DNA from: an uncultured Clostridium sp.
GTDB taxonomy: Bacteria; Bacillota; Clostridia; Lachnospirales; Lachnospiraceae
Length of the DNA: 64,000 nucleotides
Assembly: GCA_947575275.1 (NCBI GenBank)
Contig: CANPMS010000002.1
Coordinates: 1 to 64,000 of the forward strand
Direction: 5' to 3'
Part shown: positions 34,108 to 43,175 of the stretch, one piece after another
Position numbering within the stretch: position 1 is the first letter of the stretch
Layout: every line of letters starts with the position of its first letter
Notes under the pieces: model-generated
Databases searched by the model: none
Seen by the model: the letters and a program-made list of their open reading frames with translations, nothing else
What the model was told of the DNA's origin: nothing
Translations under genes and position numbers: made by a program

Positions 34108-35172
34108 ATGGAACGTATGAAAACAAAGGAAGTACAGATTGGAAACCGTGTAATTGGCGGAGAAAATCCAATTCTGATTCAATCCATGTGCAATACGAAG
34201 ACAGAGGATGTGGAGGCAACTGTGGAGCAGATTCTTGCCCTGGAACAGACGGGGTGTGATATTATTCGTGTTGCAGTGCCTACCATGGAAGCGGCGGAAA
34301 GCCTGAAAGCCATTAAACGGCGGATTCATATTCCTCTGGTGGCGGACATTCATTTTGACTACCGTCTGGCGATTGCCGCTATCGAGTGCGGTGCGGACAA
34401 AATCCGCGTTAATCCGGGAAATATCGGGTCATCTGAGCGTCTTCAGGCCGTTGTGTCTAAGGCAAAGGAGTACGGTCTCCCGATTCGGGTGGGCGTTAAC
34501 AGCGGTTCTCTGGAGAAACACTTGATTGAAAAGTATGGCGGTGTGACGGCTGAGGGTATTGTGGAAAGCGCCCTGGATAAGGTTTCCATGATTGAGAGTA
34601 TGGATTATGATAATCTGGTTATCAGCATTAAGTCTTCTGACGTAATGATGTGTGTGCACGCCCATGAATTGATTAGCAAAAAGACCCATTATCCCCTTCA
34701 CGTGGGAATTACAGAGGCAGGAACGCTTACTGCAGGAAATATTAAATCAGCGGTAGGACTGGGTCTTATTTTAAACCAGGGTATCGGCGATACCATTCGT
34801 GTGTCTTTGACAGGGGAACCGCTGGAGGAAATCAAATCAGCAAAGCTGATTCTGCGTGCACTTGGACTTAGAAAAGGCGGCGTGGAAGTGGTTTCCTGTC
34901 CAACCTGTGGGAGAACAAAAATTGATTTGATTGAACTTGCCAATCAGGTGGAAAACATGGTGGCAGAGTTTGATGATTTGGATGTGAAGGTTGCGGTTAT
35001 GGGCTGCGTGGTGAACGGTCCCGGAGAGGCAAAGGAGGCGGACTTTGGAATCGCCGGGGGAATCGGCGAGGGGTTGTTGATCAGAAAAGGGCAGATCATC
35101 CGCAAGGTGCCGGAGCGTGATTTACTGCAGGCGCTGAGGAATGAATTGGTAAGACTGAAGGAAGAACAATGA
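34108..35172 (+). CDS. ispG: 4-hydroxy-3-methylbut-2-enyl diphosphate synthase
   Basis: 354 aa [4Fe-4S] enzyme of the MEP pathway. The TIM-barrel part has RVAVPTMEAAESL and DIHFDYRLAIAAIECGADK; the cluster is bound by Cys in VVSCPTCGRTKIDL and MGCVVNGPGEA. It needs reduced flavodoxin or ferredoxin. The stop overlaps the polC start (ATGA). Confidence 0.97.
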   Translation: MERMKTKEVQIGNRVIGGENPILIQSMCNTKTEDVEATVEQILALEQTGCDIIRVAVPTMEAAESLKAIKRRIHIPLVADIHFDYRLAIAAIECGADKIRVNPGNIGSSERLQAVVSKAKEYGLPIRVGVNSGSLEKHLIEKYGGVTAEGIVESALDKVSMIESMDYDNLVISIKSSDVMMCVHAHELISKKTHYPLHVGITEAGTLTAGNIKSAVGLGLILNQGIGDTIRVSLTGEPLEEIKSAKLILRALGLRKGGVEVVSCPTCGRTKIDLIELANQVENMVAEFDDLDVKVAVMGCVVNGPGEAKEADFGIAGGIGEGLLIRKGQIIRKVPERDLLQALRNELVRLKEEQ

Positions 35173-38100
35173 AAAAGTTTTTAGAGGTGTTTCCCGGGCT
35201 GCATATGACAGAACAGATGCAGGAGCTTTTCAATCTGGTGGAGGTAGAGCGTATATCCATGTCCAGAGACAGAAGTTCGATTCGCATTTTCATCCTTAGC
35301 CCCCATCTGATTCATAAGCAGAATATCTGGGCGCTGGAGCAGGGGATTCGTGATCAGCTGTTTCCGGGAAAACGGATTACGATTAAGATTTTTGAGAAGT
35401 ACCGATTATCCGGTCAGTATACACCAGAGAAGCTTCTCAGGGTATATCGCGACAGCCTGTTAAAGGAGTTAAAGGCTTACAGTATTGTAGAGTATTCTAT
35501 CTTCCGAAAGGCTGAGTGCAGCTTCCCCCACCCGGATTTACTACATATGACTGTCGAGGATACTGCAATTAACAGAGAAAAGGCAGGAGAATTAAAACGG
35601 GTTATTGAAAAAGTATTTCATGAACGCTGCAATCTTCCGGTGGAGGTGGAGCTTTCCTATGTGCCGGTTTCTGATGATCTTGTGAAAGCACGCCGGGAAG
35701 TTCAGGTGAGACAGGAGGAGCAGGCAGTCAGGGAAGCTCAGGCAAGGCAGGCGGCCCGGTATCCTCAGGAAAGTGAAGCTGCGGCGGACGACGGAGCGCC
35801 AGCGGGCGCTGTTACAAAGGGGCAGACGAGACCAGGCGCTTTGCGGGGCGGAAAAAGGGGCGCAAAAAAAAGCGATTGGAGCACAGGCGGCTTCAAGAAA
35901 AAGGCGGACAATCCTGACGTGCTCTACGGACGCGATTTTGAGGATGATTTTATTGAGATTGAAAAAATTGAAGGGGAGATTGGCGAGGTAACTCTGCGGG
36001 GCAAGATTTTGGACAAGGACAGCCGGATGCTGCGCAGTGGGAAGACTATTTTTATCTTTCATATTACTGATTTTACCGACACCATTACAGTTAAAGTGTT
36101 TGCTTCAGAGGATGCGCTGGAGGATTTGGACGCAGCCATTACGGTAGGAAGCTTTATCCGAATTAAGGGTATGACCACCATTGATAAGTTTGACGGTGAG
36201 CTGACGCTCGCCTCTATCCGCGGGATTAAACGGACGGAAGATTTCACCTCAAAGCGCATGGACTTAAGCCCCCTGAAGCGGGTGGAGCTTCACTGCCATA
36301 CAAAGATGAGCGATATGGACGGCGTATCAGAAGTGAGCGACATCATAAAGCGTGCGAAAGCCTGGGGGATGCCCGCCATTGCAGTAACAGATCACGGCTG
36401 TGTACAATCCTTTCCCTATGCCAGCCATACTCTTGGTAAAAATGATGAGTTTAAGGTGATTTATGGGGTGGAAGGGTATCTGGTGGACGATGTGAAGGAG
36501 CTGGTGGAAAACTCCAGGGGACAGAGCTTTTCTGACTCTTTTGTGGTGTTTGATATTGAGACCACCGGCTTCTCACCGGAAAAGAACCAAATTATTGAGA
36601 TTGGTGCAGTGAAGGTGGAAAACGGAACCATTACAGATAAGTTTACCACCTTTGTCAACCCGGATGTGCCGATTCCATTTGAAATTGAAAAACTTACCGG
36701 CATTGATGACACCATGGTTATGTCCGCGCCAAAGATTGATGTGATTCTTCCCCAGTTTCTTGCTTTCTGTGAAGGCTGTTCGCTGGTGGCTCACAACGCT
36801 TCTTTTGATGTAAGCTTTATCGCATATCAGGCGAAGGAGCAGGGACTTTTTTTTGATCCAACTGTGCTGGATACGGTGGCGATGGCACGCCACCTTTTAC
36901 CCAACTTAAACCGATTTAAGCTGGATACAGTAGCAAAGGCTCTGGGGATTTCTCTGGAAAACCATCACCGGGCAGTAGACGATGCGGGGGCAACGGCGGA
37001 AATCTTTGTGAAGTTTGTGAAGATGCTTAGAGAGCGGAAGATAGAAAACCTTGATCAGCTCAATTCCAAGAGCCAGATGAGCGGCGAGATGATCAAAAAA
37101 CTTCCCACTCATCATGTGATTATTCTGGCTAAGAACGAGGTCGGACGCATTAATCTGTACCGTCTTGTGTCCTGGTCACATATTGACTACTTTGCCAAAC
37201 GTCCCAGAATCCCAAAGAGTTTGTTAAGAGAGTATAGGGAGGGACTGATTATCGGCTCTGCCTGTGAGGGGGGAGAGCTCTACCAGGCGCTTTTGCGGGG
37301 GCTTCCTCATGCGGATCTGATAAAGCTGGCCCAATTTTATGATTTCCTGGAAATTCAGCCGATTGGCAATAATGAATTCCTGCTGCGGGATGAAAAGAGC
37401 ACAGTCCATTCTGTGGAGGAGCTTCAAAACTTAAACCGCAGAATTGTGAAGATGGGGGAAGATCTGGGAAAGCCGGTTTGCGCTACCGGAGACGTACATT
37501 TTCTCAATCCCGAGGACGAGGTGTACCGGAGAATTTTGATGGCAGGACAAGGCTTTTCCGATGCAGACAATCAGGCTCCCTTGTACCTTAGAACCACAGA
37601 TGAGATGCTGAGGGAGTTTGAGTACTTAGGTCCCGACAAGGCACAGGAGGTTGTGGTTACCAACACCCGTATGATTGCAGACATGTGCGAGCGGATTTCG
37701 CCGGTCCGTCCCGATAAATGTCCGCCGGTTATCACTGATTCCGATGAGACTCTGAGAAAAATCTGTTATGACCGCGCCCGTGAAATGTATGGGGATAATC
37801 TTCCTGATATTGTGGTGGAGCGTTTAGAGCGTGAACTGAATTCCATTATTTCCAACGGCTTTGCGGTGATGTATATTATTGCCCAAAAGCTGGTATGGAA
37901 GTCCAACGAAGACGGGTATCTGGTAGGTTCCCGCGGCTCCGTTGGCTCGTCATTTGTGGCGGCCATGGCGGGAATTACGGAAGTAAATTCTTTGAGTCCC
38001 CACTATTACTGCCAATCCTGCCATTACTTTGACTTTGATTCGGAAGAGGTAAAGAAATTCGGGGGAATGGCAGGATGTGACATGCCGGACAGAAATTGTC

Positions 38101-39614
38101 CGAAATGCGGCAAACCCCTGGTAAAAGAAGGCTTTGACATTCCCTTTGAAACGTTTTTGGGCTTTGATGGGGATAAAGAGCCGGATATTGACTTAAATTT
38201 TTCTGGAGAGTATCAAAGTAAGGCTCACGACTACACGGAGGTTATCTTTGGAAAAGGTCAGACGTTCCGTGCGGGAACGATTGGCACCCTGGCAGATAAA
38301 ACTGCGTTTGGTTTCGTGAAGCGCTACTATGAGGAGCGCGGAATTCACAAGAGGAATTGTGAAATCGATCGGATTGTACAGGGCTGCGTGGGTGTAAGGC
38401 GCACGACCGGGCAGCACCCGGGCGGTATTGTAGTTCTGCCAATTGGTGAGGAGATTTATTCCTTTACTCCGGTGCAGCGTCCAGCCAATGATATGACCAC
38501 AAAAACTGTGACGACCCACTTTGACTATCACTCGATTGATCACAATCTGTTGAAGCTTGATATACTGGGGCACGATGATCCTACTATGATTCGTATGCTT
38601 CAGGATTTGACGGGTCTTGACCCCACAGCAGATATTCCCTTGGATTCACCTGAGGTTATGTCGCTGTTTCAGAATACATCTGCACTGGGCGTCACACCGG
38701 AAGATTTAGGCGGCTGCCAGCTTGGAGCCCTGGGAATCCCCGAGTTTGGCACAGACTTTGCCATGCAGATGTTAATTGATGCAAAGCCCAAATATTTTTC
38801 CGATTTGGTGCGTATTTCCGGGCTGTCCCATGGAACAGACGTATGGCTTGGGAACGCAAAGGATTTGATTTTAGGAGGGCAGGCAACGATTCAGACTGCT
38901 ATCTGCTGTCGTGATGACATCATGGTATACTTGATTCAAAAGGGACTGGAGGAAGGACTGGCTTTCACCATTATGGAGTCGGTGAGAAAGGGAAAAGGAC
39001 TTAAGGAGGAGTGGGTAGAGGAGATGAAAAGGCATGACGTTCCTGACTGGTATGTGGAATCCTGCAAAAAAATCAAGTATATGTTTCCTAAAGCCCATGC
39101 GGCAGCTTATGTTATGATGGCGTGGCGTATTGCCTACTGCAAGGTCTTTTATCCTCTGGCATATTATGCCGCATTTTTCAGTATCCGCGCCACAGGCTTT
39201 TCTTATGAGCTGATGTGCCAGGGAAGAGATAAGCTGGAATTTTATCTGGCAGATTACAAGAGACGCATGGATTCCCTATCCAAGAAGGAGCAGGATACCC
39301 TGCGTGATATGCGGATCGTTCAGGAGATGTATGCCCGGGGGTATGAATTTATCCCCATCGACATTTATCGCGCCAAGGCAGACAGGTTTCAGATCATCGA
39401 CGGAAAACTGATGCCGTCCCTGTCCAGTATTGACGGGATGGGCGATAAAGCAGCGGAGGGTGTTGTGGAAGCTGCTGAAGATGGACCGTTCCTGTCAAGG
39501 GAGGACTTTCGCAACCGTTCCAAAGTCAGCAAAAGCCTCTGCGATTTGATGGCAGGTCTTGGACTTTTAAGAGAGCTTCCCGAGTCAAACCAGCTCTCCC
39601 TATTTGATTTTTAG
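35169..39614 (+). CDS. polC: DNA polymerase III PolC
   Basis: 1481 aa, the Gram-positive replicative polymerase. After an N-terminal domain comes an Arg/Gln/Lys-rich linker (about residues 175-255), an OB fold (about 275-365), the PHP domain (VELHCHTKMSDMDG near 372), an inserted 3'-5' proofreading exonuclease (FVVFDIETTGFSPE near 457 to about 630), the catalytic core with the zinc cluster (CQSCHYFDFDS, CPKCG) and DGDKEPDIDLNFSGEYQSKA, and C-terminal clamp-binding tail ending NQLSLFDF. Slightly longer than the B. subtilis protein because of the linker. Confidence 0.97.
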   Translation: MKKFLEVFPGLHMTEQMQELFNLVEVERISMSRDRSSIRIFILSPHLIHKQNIWALEQGIRDQLFPGKRITIKIFEKYRLSGQYTPEKLLRVYRDSLLKELKAYSIVEYSIFRKAECSFPHPDLLHMTVEDTAINREKAGELKRVIEKVFHERCNLPVEVELSYVPVSDDLVKARREVQVRQEEQAVREAQARQAARYPQESEAAADDGAPAGAVTKGQTRPGALRGGKRGAKKSDWSTGGFKKKADNPDVLYGRDFEDDFIEIEKIEGEIGEVTLRGKILDKDSRMLRSGKTIFIFHITDFTDTITVKVFASEDALEDLDAAITVGSFIRIKGMTTIDKFDGELTLASIRGIKRTEDFTSKRMDLSPLKRVELHCHTKMSDMDGVSEVSDIIKRAKAWGMPAIAVTDHGCVQSFPYASHTLGKNDEFKVIYGVEGYLVDDVKELVENSRGQSFSDSFVVFDIETTGFSPEKNQIIEIGAVKVENGTITDKFTTFVNPDVPIPFEIEKLTGIDDTMVMSAPKIDVILPQFLAFCEGCSLVAHNASFDVSFIAYQAKEQGLFFDPTVLDTVAMARHLLPNLNRFKLDTVAKALGISLENHHRAVDDAGATAEIFVKFVKMLRERKIENLDQLNSKSQMSGEMIKKLPTHHVIILAKNEVGRINLYRLVSWSHIDYFAKRPRIPKSLLREYREGLIIGSACEGGELYQALLRGLPHADLIKLAQFYDFLEIQPIGNNEFLLRDEKSTVHSVEELQNLNRRIVKMGEDLGKPVCATGDVHFLNPEDEVYRRILMAGQGFSDADNQAPLYLRTTDEMLREFEYLGPDKAQEVVVTNTRMIADMCERISPVRPDKCPPVITDSDETLRKICYDRAREMYGDNLPDIVVERLERELNSIISNGFAVMYIIAQKLVWKSNEDGYLVGSRGSVGSSFVAAMAGITEVNSLSPHYYCQSCHYFDFDSEEVKKFGGMAGCDMPDRNCPKCGKPLVKEGFDIPFETFLGFDGDKEPDIDLNFSGEYQSKAHDYTEVIFGKGQTFRAGTIGTLADKTAFGFVKRYYEERGIHKRNCEIDRIVQGCVGVRRTTGQHPGGIVVLPIGEEIYSFTPVQRPANDMTTKTVTTHFDYHSIDHNLLKLDILGHDDPTMIRMLQDLTGLDPTADIPLDSPEVMSLFQNTSALGVTPEDLGGCQLGALGIPEFGTDFAMQMLIDAKPKYFSDLVRISGLSHGTDVWLGNAKDLILGGQATIQTAICCRDDIMVYLIQKGLEEGLAFTIMESVRKGKGLKEEWVEEMKRHDVPDWYVESCKKIKYMFPKAHAAAYVMMAWRIAYCKVFYPLAYYAAFFSIRATGFSYELMCQGRDKLEFYLADYKRRMDSLSKKEQDTLRDMRIVQEMYARGYEFIPIDIYRAKADRFQIIDGKLMPSLSSIDGMGDKAAEGVVEAAEDGPFLSREDFRNRSKVSKSLCDLMAGLGLLRELPESNQLSLFDF

Positions 39615-39619
39615 ATCGA

Positions 39620-39662
39620 AAAATATATCAGGAAAGTCTTGACTTTTCCTGATATATTTTTT
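39620..39662 (+). terminator. polC terminator overlapping the csoR promoter
   Basis: ATATATCAGGAAA (39623-39635) pairs perfectly with TTTCCTGATATAT (39645-39657) and is followed by TTTTT. The same bases hold the -35 and spacer of the next promoter, so terminator and promoter share sequence. Confidence 0.8.
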
Positions 39663-39688
39663 ATAATTACAATACCCCATGGGGGTAT
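39639..39688 (+). promoter_or_regulatory. csoR-copA promoter and CsoR-type copper operator
   Basis: TTGACT (39639-39644), 17 bases and TATAAT (39662-39667) form a near-perfect promoter. Directly behind the -10 lies ATACCCC-ATG-GGGGTAT (39672-39688), a G/C-rich inverted repeat of the CsoR operator type, placed where the bound repressor blocks initiation. CsoR releases when it binds Cu(I), which fits the genes that follow. Confidence 0.8.
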
Positions 39689-39761
39689 ATGGCTGTGGTT
39701 TTGTTTTGCAGGCAGAATAGTCTGCACGACAGTGGAAATGATAGGAAAGGAGTCAGAAGGG

Positions 39762-40061
39762 ATGAATGAGAAGAACTGCTGTCATAAGGCAAAGGAGCGC
39801 AGCGAAAAAGAGTATAAGGATTTAATACACCGCTTAAATCGGATTGAGGGACAGATTCGTGGAATTCGAGGTATGGTGGAGAAGAGTGCCTACTGCCCGG
39901 AAATTTTGATTCAGGTGGCGGCGGCAAACGCCGCATTAAACAGTTTTAATAAAGTCCTTCTTGCAAACCATATCCGTACCTGTGTGGCGCAGGATATTCG
40001 CCAGGGGAAGGAAGAGACGATCGATGAGCTTTTGGCAACACTTCAAAAGTTAATGAAATAG
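39762..40061 (+). CDS. csoR: Copper-sensing repressor CsoR
   Basis: 99 aa all-helical regulator. The copper-binding triad of CsoR is present: Cys45 (SAYCPE), His70 and Cys74 (NHIRTC). [15 protein letters not shown] is the family hallmark of the DNA-binding face. ATG 39762 is chosen for its distance from AGGAAAGGAG; an ATG eight codons upstream is possible. It precedes copA by 14 bases and should repress both. Confidence 0.92.
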   Translation: MNEKNCCHKAKERSEKEYKDLIHRLNRIEGQIRGIRGMVEKSAYCPEILIQVAAANAALNSFNKVLLANHIRTCVAQDIRQGKEETIDELLATLQKLMK

Positions 40062-40075
40062 GAGGCCGGAAAGAA

Positions 40076-42610
40076 ATGGAGCAATACAATGTTACGGGAA
40101 TGAGCTGCGCCGCATGCAGCTCCCGGGTTGAAAAGGCGGTATCGAAGGTGCCGGGAGTGACATCCTGCTCGGTGAGCCTTTTGACCAATGCCCTGGGTGT
40201 GGAAGGAACCGCACTGCCTTCCGAAATTATTGCTGCGGTGGAGGCGGCCGGTTACGGCGCGTCAAAGTCAAGGGAAGATAAAAAAGGCAGAACCGCAGAT
40301 GGAAACGGGGCAGGTTTCGCTGGTGGAGAGGAGCTGTTAAAGGATCGGGAGACTCCGGTTCTCAAGCAGAGGTTATGGTATTCTGTGGGGTTTTTGATTA
40401 TCCTGATGTATTTTTCCATGGGACATATGATGTGGAATTGGCCGGTTCCCGGATTTTTTCATCATAACCATGTGGCCGAGGGGATTTTGCAGTTAATTCT
40501 GACGTCAATCATTATGGTGGTCAACCAGAAATTTTTTATCAGCGGCTTTAAGAGTCTATGGCATAAGTCCCCCAATATGGATACCTTGGTGGCTCTTGGT
40601 TCCACGGCGGCGTTTGTGTATAGTACTTATGCCTTGTTTGCAATGACGGACGCTCAGTTAAATGGTGATACGGCAGGCGTAATGGCATATATGCACGAAT
40701 TTTATTTTGAGTCTGCGGCCATGATTTTGACCTTGATCACAGTGGGAAAGATGCTGGAGGCCAGGTCTAAGGGGCGAACCACTGATGCGTTAAAAAGCCT
40801 GATGAAGCTGGCGCCCAAGACGGCTACCCTTATAAGGGATGGAAACGAAGTGACAGTGGGCATTGAGCAGGTTCTGACAGGAGATATCTTTGTGGTACGC
40901 CCAGGTGAGAATATCCCGGTGGACGGTGTGGTGCTGGAAGGCAGCAGTGCAGTCAATGAATCTGCGCTGACCGGTGAAAGTATCCCGGTTGACAAAGAGG
41001 CAGGCGACAAGGTATCAGCAGCAACGGTGAACCAGTCGGGATTCCTGAGATGTGAGGCAACCCGGGTGGGGGAGGATACGACCCTTTCTCAGATTATTCA
41101 GATGGTCAGTGACGCGGCAGCGACGAAAGCCCCGATTGCTAAGGTGGCAGATAAAGTGTCAGGGGTGTTTGTTCCTGCGGTAATTGCCATTGCGATAATT
41201 ACGACAGTTGTCTGGATGATTGCCGGATATGGCATCGGGTTTGCGCTGGCACGTGGAATCTCCGTACTGGTTATAAGCTGTCCCTGTGCGCTGGGGCTGG
41301 CAACGCCTGTGGCTATTATGGTGGGCAACGGTATGGGAGCAAAGCACGGCATCATGTTCAAGACTGCCGTTTCCCTGGAAGAGGCAGGTAAGATGCAGAT
41401 TGTGGCGCTTGACAAGACCGGAACGATCACAAGCGGAGAGCCGCAGGTAACTGATGTTCTTCCCATGGAAGGGATGACAGAACGGGAGCTGGTAAGTCTT
41501 GCTTGTGCCCTGGAAAAAAAGAGCGAGCATCCTTTGGCGAGGGCAGTTCTCACCTATGCCCAGGAGTTTGGAATTGATGGGCAGGAAGTGACGGACTTTG
41601 CGGCGCTTCCGGGAAACGGTCTGTCCGCGAAGCTTGATGGCACGTTCCTTTGCGGAGGAAACTTAAACTATATCGGCAGTAAGACAACGGTTCCTGATAC
41701 AGTGCGCTCTCAGGCGGATCTGCTCTCTGAAGCCGGAAAAACCCCTCTCTTTTTCAGCAGGGACGGGGCGCTTCTGGGAATCATTGCGGTGGCAGATGTG
41801 ATAAAGGAGGATAGTCCCCGGGCTGTGGAAGAGCTTCGGAGTATGGGAATTCATGTGGTTATGCTGACGGGTGACAACGAGAAAACGGCCCGCGCGATCG
41901 GCGCACAGGCTGGTGTGGACGAGGTGATTGCAGGCGTTCTCCCGGAAGGGAAAGAAAACGTAATCCGTGAGCTGAAGAAGAAGGGGAAAGTGGCAATGGT
42001 GGGTGACGGTATTAATGACGCTCCGGCTCTGACACGGGCTGATATTGGAATCGCCATCGGCGCAGGAACGGATATTGCCATTGACGCAGCGGACGTGGTG
42101 CTGATGAAAAGCCGCTTAAGTGATGTTCCGGCGGCAATCCGCCTAAGCCGCGCCACCCTGAAAAATATCCATGAAAATCTATTCTGGGCATTCTTTTACA
42201 ACGTAATTGGGATTCCGCTGGCTGCGGGACTTTTGTACCCCTTGTTTGGGCTGAAGTTAAATCCCATGTTCGCAGCAGCGGCAATGAGTCTGTCCAGCTT
42301 CTGTGTGGTTACAAATGCACTGCGGCTCAATCTGTTTCAGATGTATAATACATCCGGACATAAAAATGATAATAAGCAAGTTATGAAGGAGGAAGAGACA
42401 ATGACAAAAACTATGAAAATCGAGGGAATGATGTGTGGCCATTGTGAGGCAAGGGTGAAACAGGCTCTGGAGGCAATTGCAGGTGTAGTGGAGGCAAAGG
42501 TCAGCCATGAGGAGGGCACCGCCGTGGTAACCCTAAAAGAGAATGTGGGCGATGAGACGTTGAAGAAAACGGTGGAAGACCAGGATTACAAGGTTTTAGG
42601 CGTGGAGTAA
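40076..42610 (+). CDS. copA: Cu(I)-exporting P-type ATPase with two HMA domains
   Basis: 844 aa P1B ATPase that pumps Cu(I) out. N-terminal HMA with [10 protein letters not shown]; eight transmembrane helices; membrane copper site [10 protein letters not shown] near residue 402; phosphorylation Asp446 in [11 protein letters not shown]; the HP motif [20 protein letters not shown] near the end. Unlike the usual arrangement, a second HMA domain ([10 protein letters not shown]) is fused at the C-terminus after a short linker (about residues 755-775). That linker codes for a ribosome-binding site and ATG (see the separate entry). Confidence 0.96.
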   Translation: MEQYNVTGMSCAACSSRVEKAVSKVPGVTSCSVSLLTNALGVEGTALPSEIIAAVEAAGYGASKSREDKKGRTADGNGAGFAGGEELLKDRETPVLKQRLWYSVGFLIILMYFSMGHMMWNWPVPGFFHHNHVAEGILQLILTSIIMVVNQKFFISGFKSLWHKSPNMDTLVALGSTAAFVYSTYALFAMTDAQLNGDTAGVMAYMHEFYFESAAMILTLITVGKMLEARSKGRTTDALKSLMKLAPKTATLIRDGNEVTVGIEQVLTGDIFVVRPGENIPVDGVVLEGSSAVNESALTGESIPVDKEAGDKVSAATVNQSGFLRCEATRVGEDTTLSQIIQMVSDAAATKAPIAKVADKVSGVFVPAVIAIAIITTVVWMIAGYGIGFALARGISVLVISCPCALGLATPVAIMVGNGMGAKHGIMFKTAVSLEEAGKMQIVALDKTGTITSGEPQVTDVLPMEGMTERELVSLACALEKKSEHPLARAVLTYAQEFGIDGQEVTDFAALPGNGLSAKLDGTFLCGGNLNYIGSKTTVPDTVRSQADLLSEAGKTPLFFSRDGALLGIIAVADVIKEDSPRAVEELRSMGIHVVMLTGDNEKTARAIGAQAGVDEVIAGVLPEGKENVIRELKKKGKVAMVGDGINDAPALTRADIGIAIGAGTDIAIDAADVVLMKSRLSDVPAAIRLSRATLKNIHENLFWAFFYNVIGIPLAAGLLYPLFGLKLNPMFAAAAMSLSSFCVVTNALRLNLFQMYNTSGHKNDNKQVMKEEETMTKTMKIEGMMCGHCEARVKQALEAIAGVVEAKVSHEEGTAVVTLKENVGDETLKKTVEDQDYKVLGVE
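42386..42610 (+). CDS. Possible internally initiated CopZ-like chaperone
   Basis: Inside copA, AAGGAGG (42386-42392) stands 8 bases before an in-frame ATG at 42401 (codon 776). Translation from there would give a free 69-aa HMA protein ([17 protein letters not shown]...), the size and motif of the copper chaperone CopZ. The listed span includes the ribosome-binding site. Either copA and copZ were fused in evolution, or both fused and free forms are made from one gene. Only the sequence signal is seen; expression is inferred. Confidence 0.5.
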   Translation, partial: KEEETMTKTMKIEGMMCGHCEARVKQALEAIAGVVEAKVSHEEGTAVVTLKENVGDETLKKTVEDQDYKVLGVE

Positions 42611-42644
42611 GGAAACTTTTATAAGAGATAAAACAACAAGAAAG

Positions 42645-42690
42645 AAATGTCAAAATTTGTGTTGACATTTCCAACAATTTATATTATACT
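42645..42690 (+). promoter_or_regulatory. tRNA operon promoter with overlapping inverted repeat
   Basis: TTGACA (42662-42667), 17 bases and TATACT (42685-42690), 12 bases before the first tRNA. A perfect 9-bp repeat, AAATGTCAA (42645-42653) with TTGACATTT (42662-42670), covers the -35 box; it may be the end of the copA transcript or an operator. Confidence 0.7.
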
Positions 42691-42701
42691 ATCAAAGGTA
42701 T

Positions 42702-42775
42702 CGAGGCGTGGCTCAGTTTGGTAGAGCGCTGCGTTCGGGACGCAGAGGCCGCAAGTTCGAATCTTGTCGCCTCGA
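42702..42775 (+). tRNA. tRNA-Pro (anticodon CGG)
   Basis: 74 bases with a 7-bp acceptor stem CGAGGCG/CGCCTCG, D arm GGCTCAGTTTGGTAGAGC, anticodon stem CTGCG/CGCAG around TTCGGGA (CGG reads CCG codons) and T loop GTTCGAATC. CCA is not encoded. Confidence 0.95.
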
Positions 42776-42806
42776 CTTACTTTTGATAGTAAGGTTAAAT
42801 GTTTAC

Positions 42807-42878
42807 GGCCTCGTGGTCAAGCGGTCAAGACGACGCCCTCTCACGGCGTAAACCCGGGTTCGATTCCCGGCGAGGTCA
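42807..42878 (+). tRNA. tRNA-Glu (anticodon CTC)
   Basis: 72 bases. Acceptor GGCCTCG/CGAGGTC with one G-T pair, anticodon stem ACGCC/GGCGT around CTCTCAC (CTC reads GAG), T arm CCCGGGTTCGATTCCCGG. CCA is not encoded; 31 bases separate it from tRNA-Pro. Confidence 0.95.
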
Positions 42879-42881
42879 CTG

Positions 42882-42913
42882 ATGCTTTGGATGAAATCAT
42901 CCAAAGCATTTTT
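42882..42913 (+). terminator. Terminator between tRNA-Glu and tRNA-Thr
   Basis: ATGCTTTGGATG (42882-42893) and CATCCAAAGCAT (42898-42909) form a perfect 12-bp stem with an AAAT loop and TTTTT, ending three to four bases before tRNA-Thr. tRNA-Thr therefore relies on read-through or on a promoter I cannot see. Confidence 0.8.
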
Positions 42914-42916
42914 AAC

Positions 42917-42989
42917 GCTTCCGTAGCGCAGTTGGTAGCGCAACGCATTCGTAATGCGTGGGTCGCCGGTTCGAGTCCGGCCGGGAGCT
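42917..42989 (+). tRNA. tRNA-Thr (anticodon CGT)
   Basis: 73 bases. Acceptor GCTTCCG/CGGGAGC with one T-G pair, anticodon stem ACGCA/TGCGT around TTCGTAA (CGT reads ACG), T arm GCCGGTTCGAGTCCGGC. CCA is not encoded. A T-run of nine bases follows almost immediately. Confidence 0.93.
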
Positions 42990-43047
42990 TTTTTTGCTTT
43001 TATAAATATAAAAATCACAATTATTTCATTGTAGTATTAACAATTAC

Positions 43048-43144
43048 TTGACTTTGAATATAAATTTATGCTATATTATATACCGTGGCTTAGGTAAGCC
43101 GAGTGTCAAGGAGGGCACCGCGTGTTTTGCGTTGCCCCCTTTTT
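43048..43144 (+). promoter_or_regulatory. Promoter and structured leader of the amino-acid importer
   Basis: TTGACT (43048-43053), 18 bases and TATATT (43072-43077). The leader starts near 43084 and contains GGCTT-AGGT-AAGCC (43087-43100) and then a terminator-type hairpin: AAGG(A)GGGCA(C)CGC pairs with GCG(T)TGCCCCCTT (43108-43141) and runs into TTTTT. The gene begins 32 bases later. The layout is that of a small riboswitch or attenuator; I could not match it to a known class. Confidence 0.5.
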
Positions 43145-43175
43145 CGTTTAAACTTATATATGAGGAGGATTTTCT

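Noticed and set aside
42764-43051. 95-aa plus-strand frame over the tRNA cluster
   Set aside because: It covers tRNA-Glu, the terminator and tRNA-Thr, whose folds are clear; the protein reads as translated tRNA.
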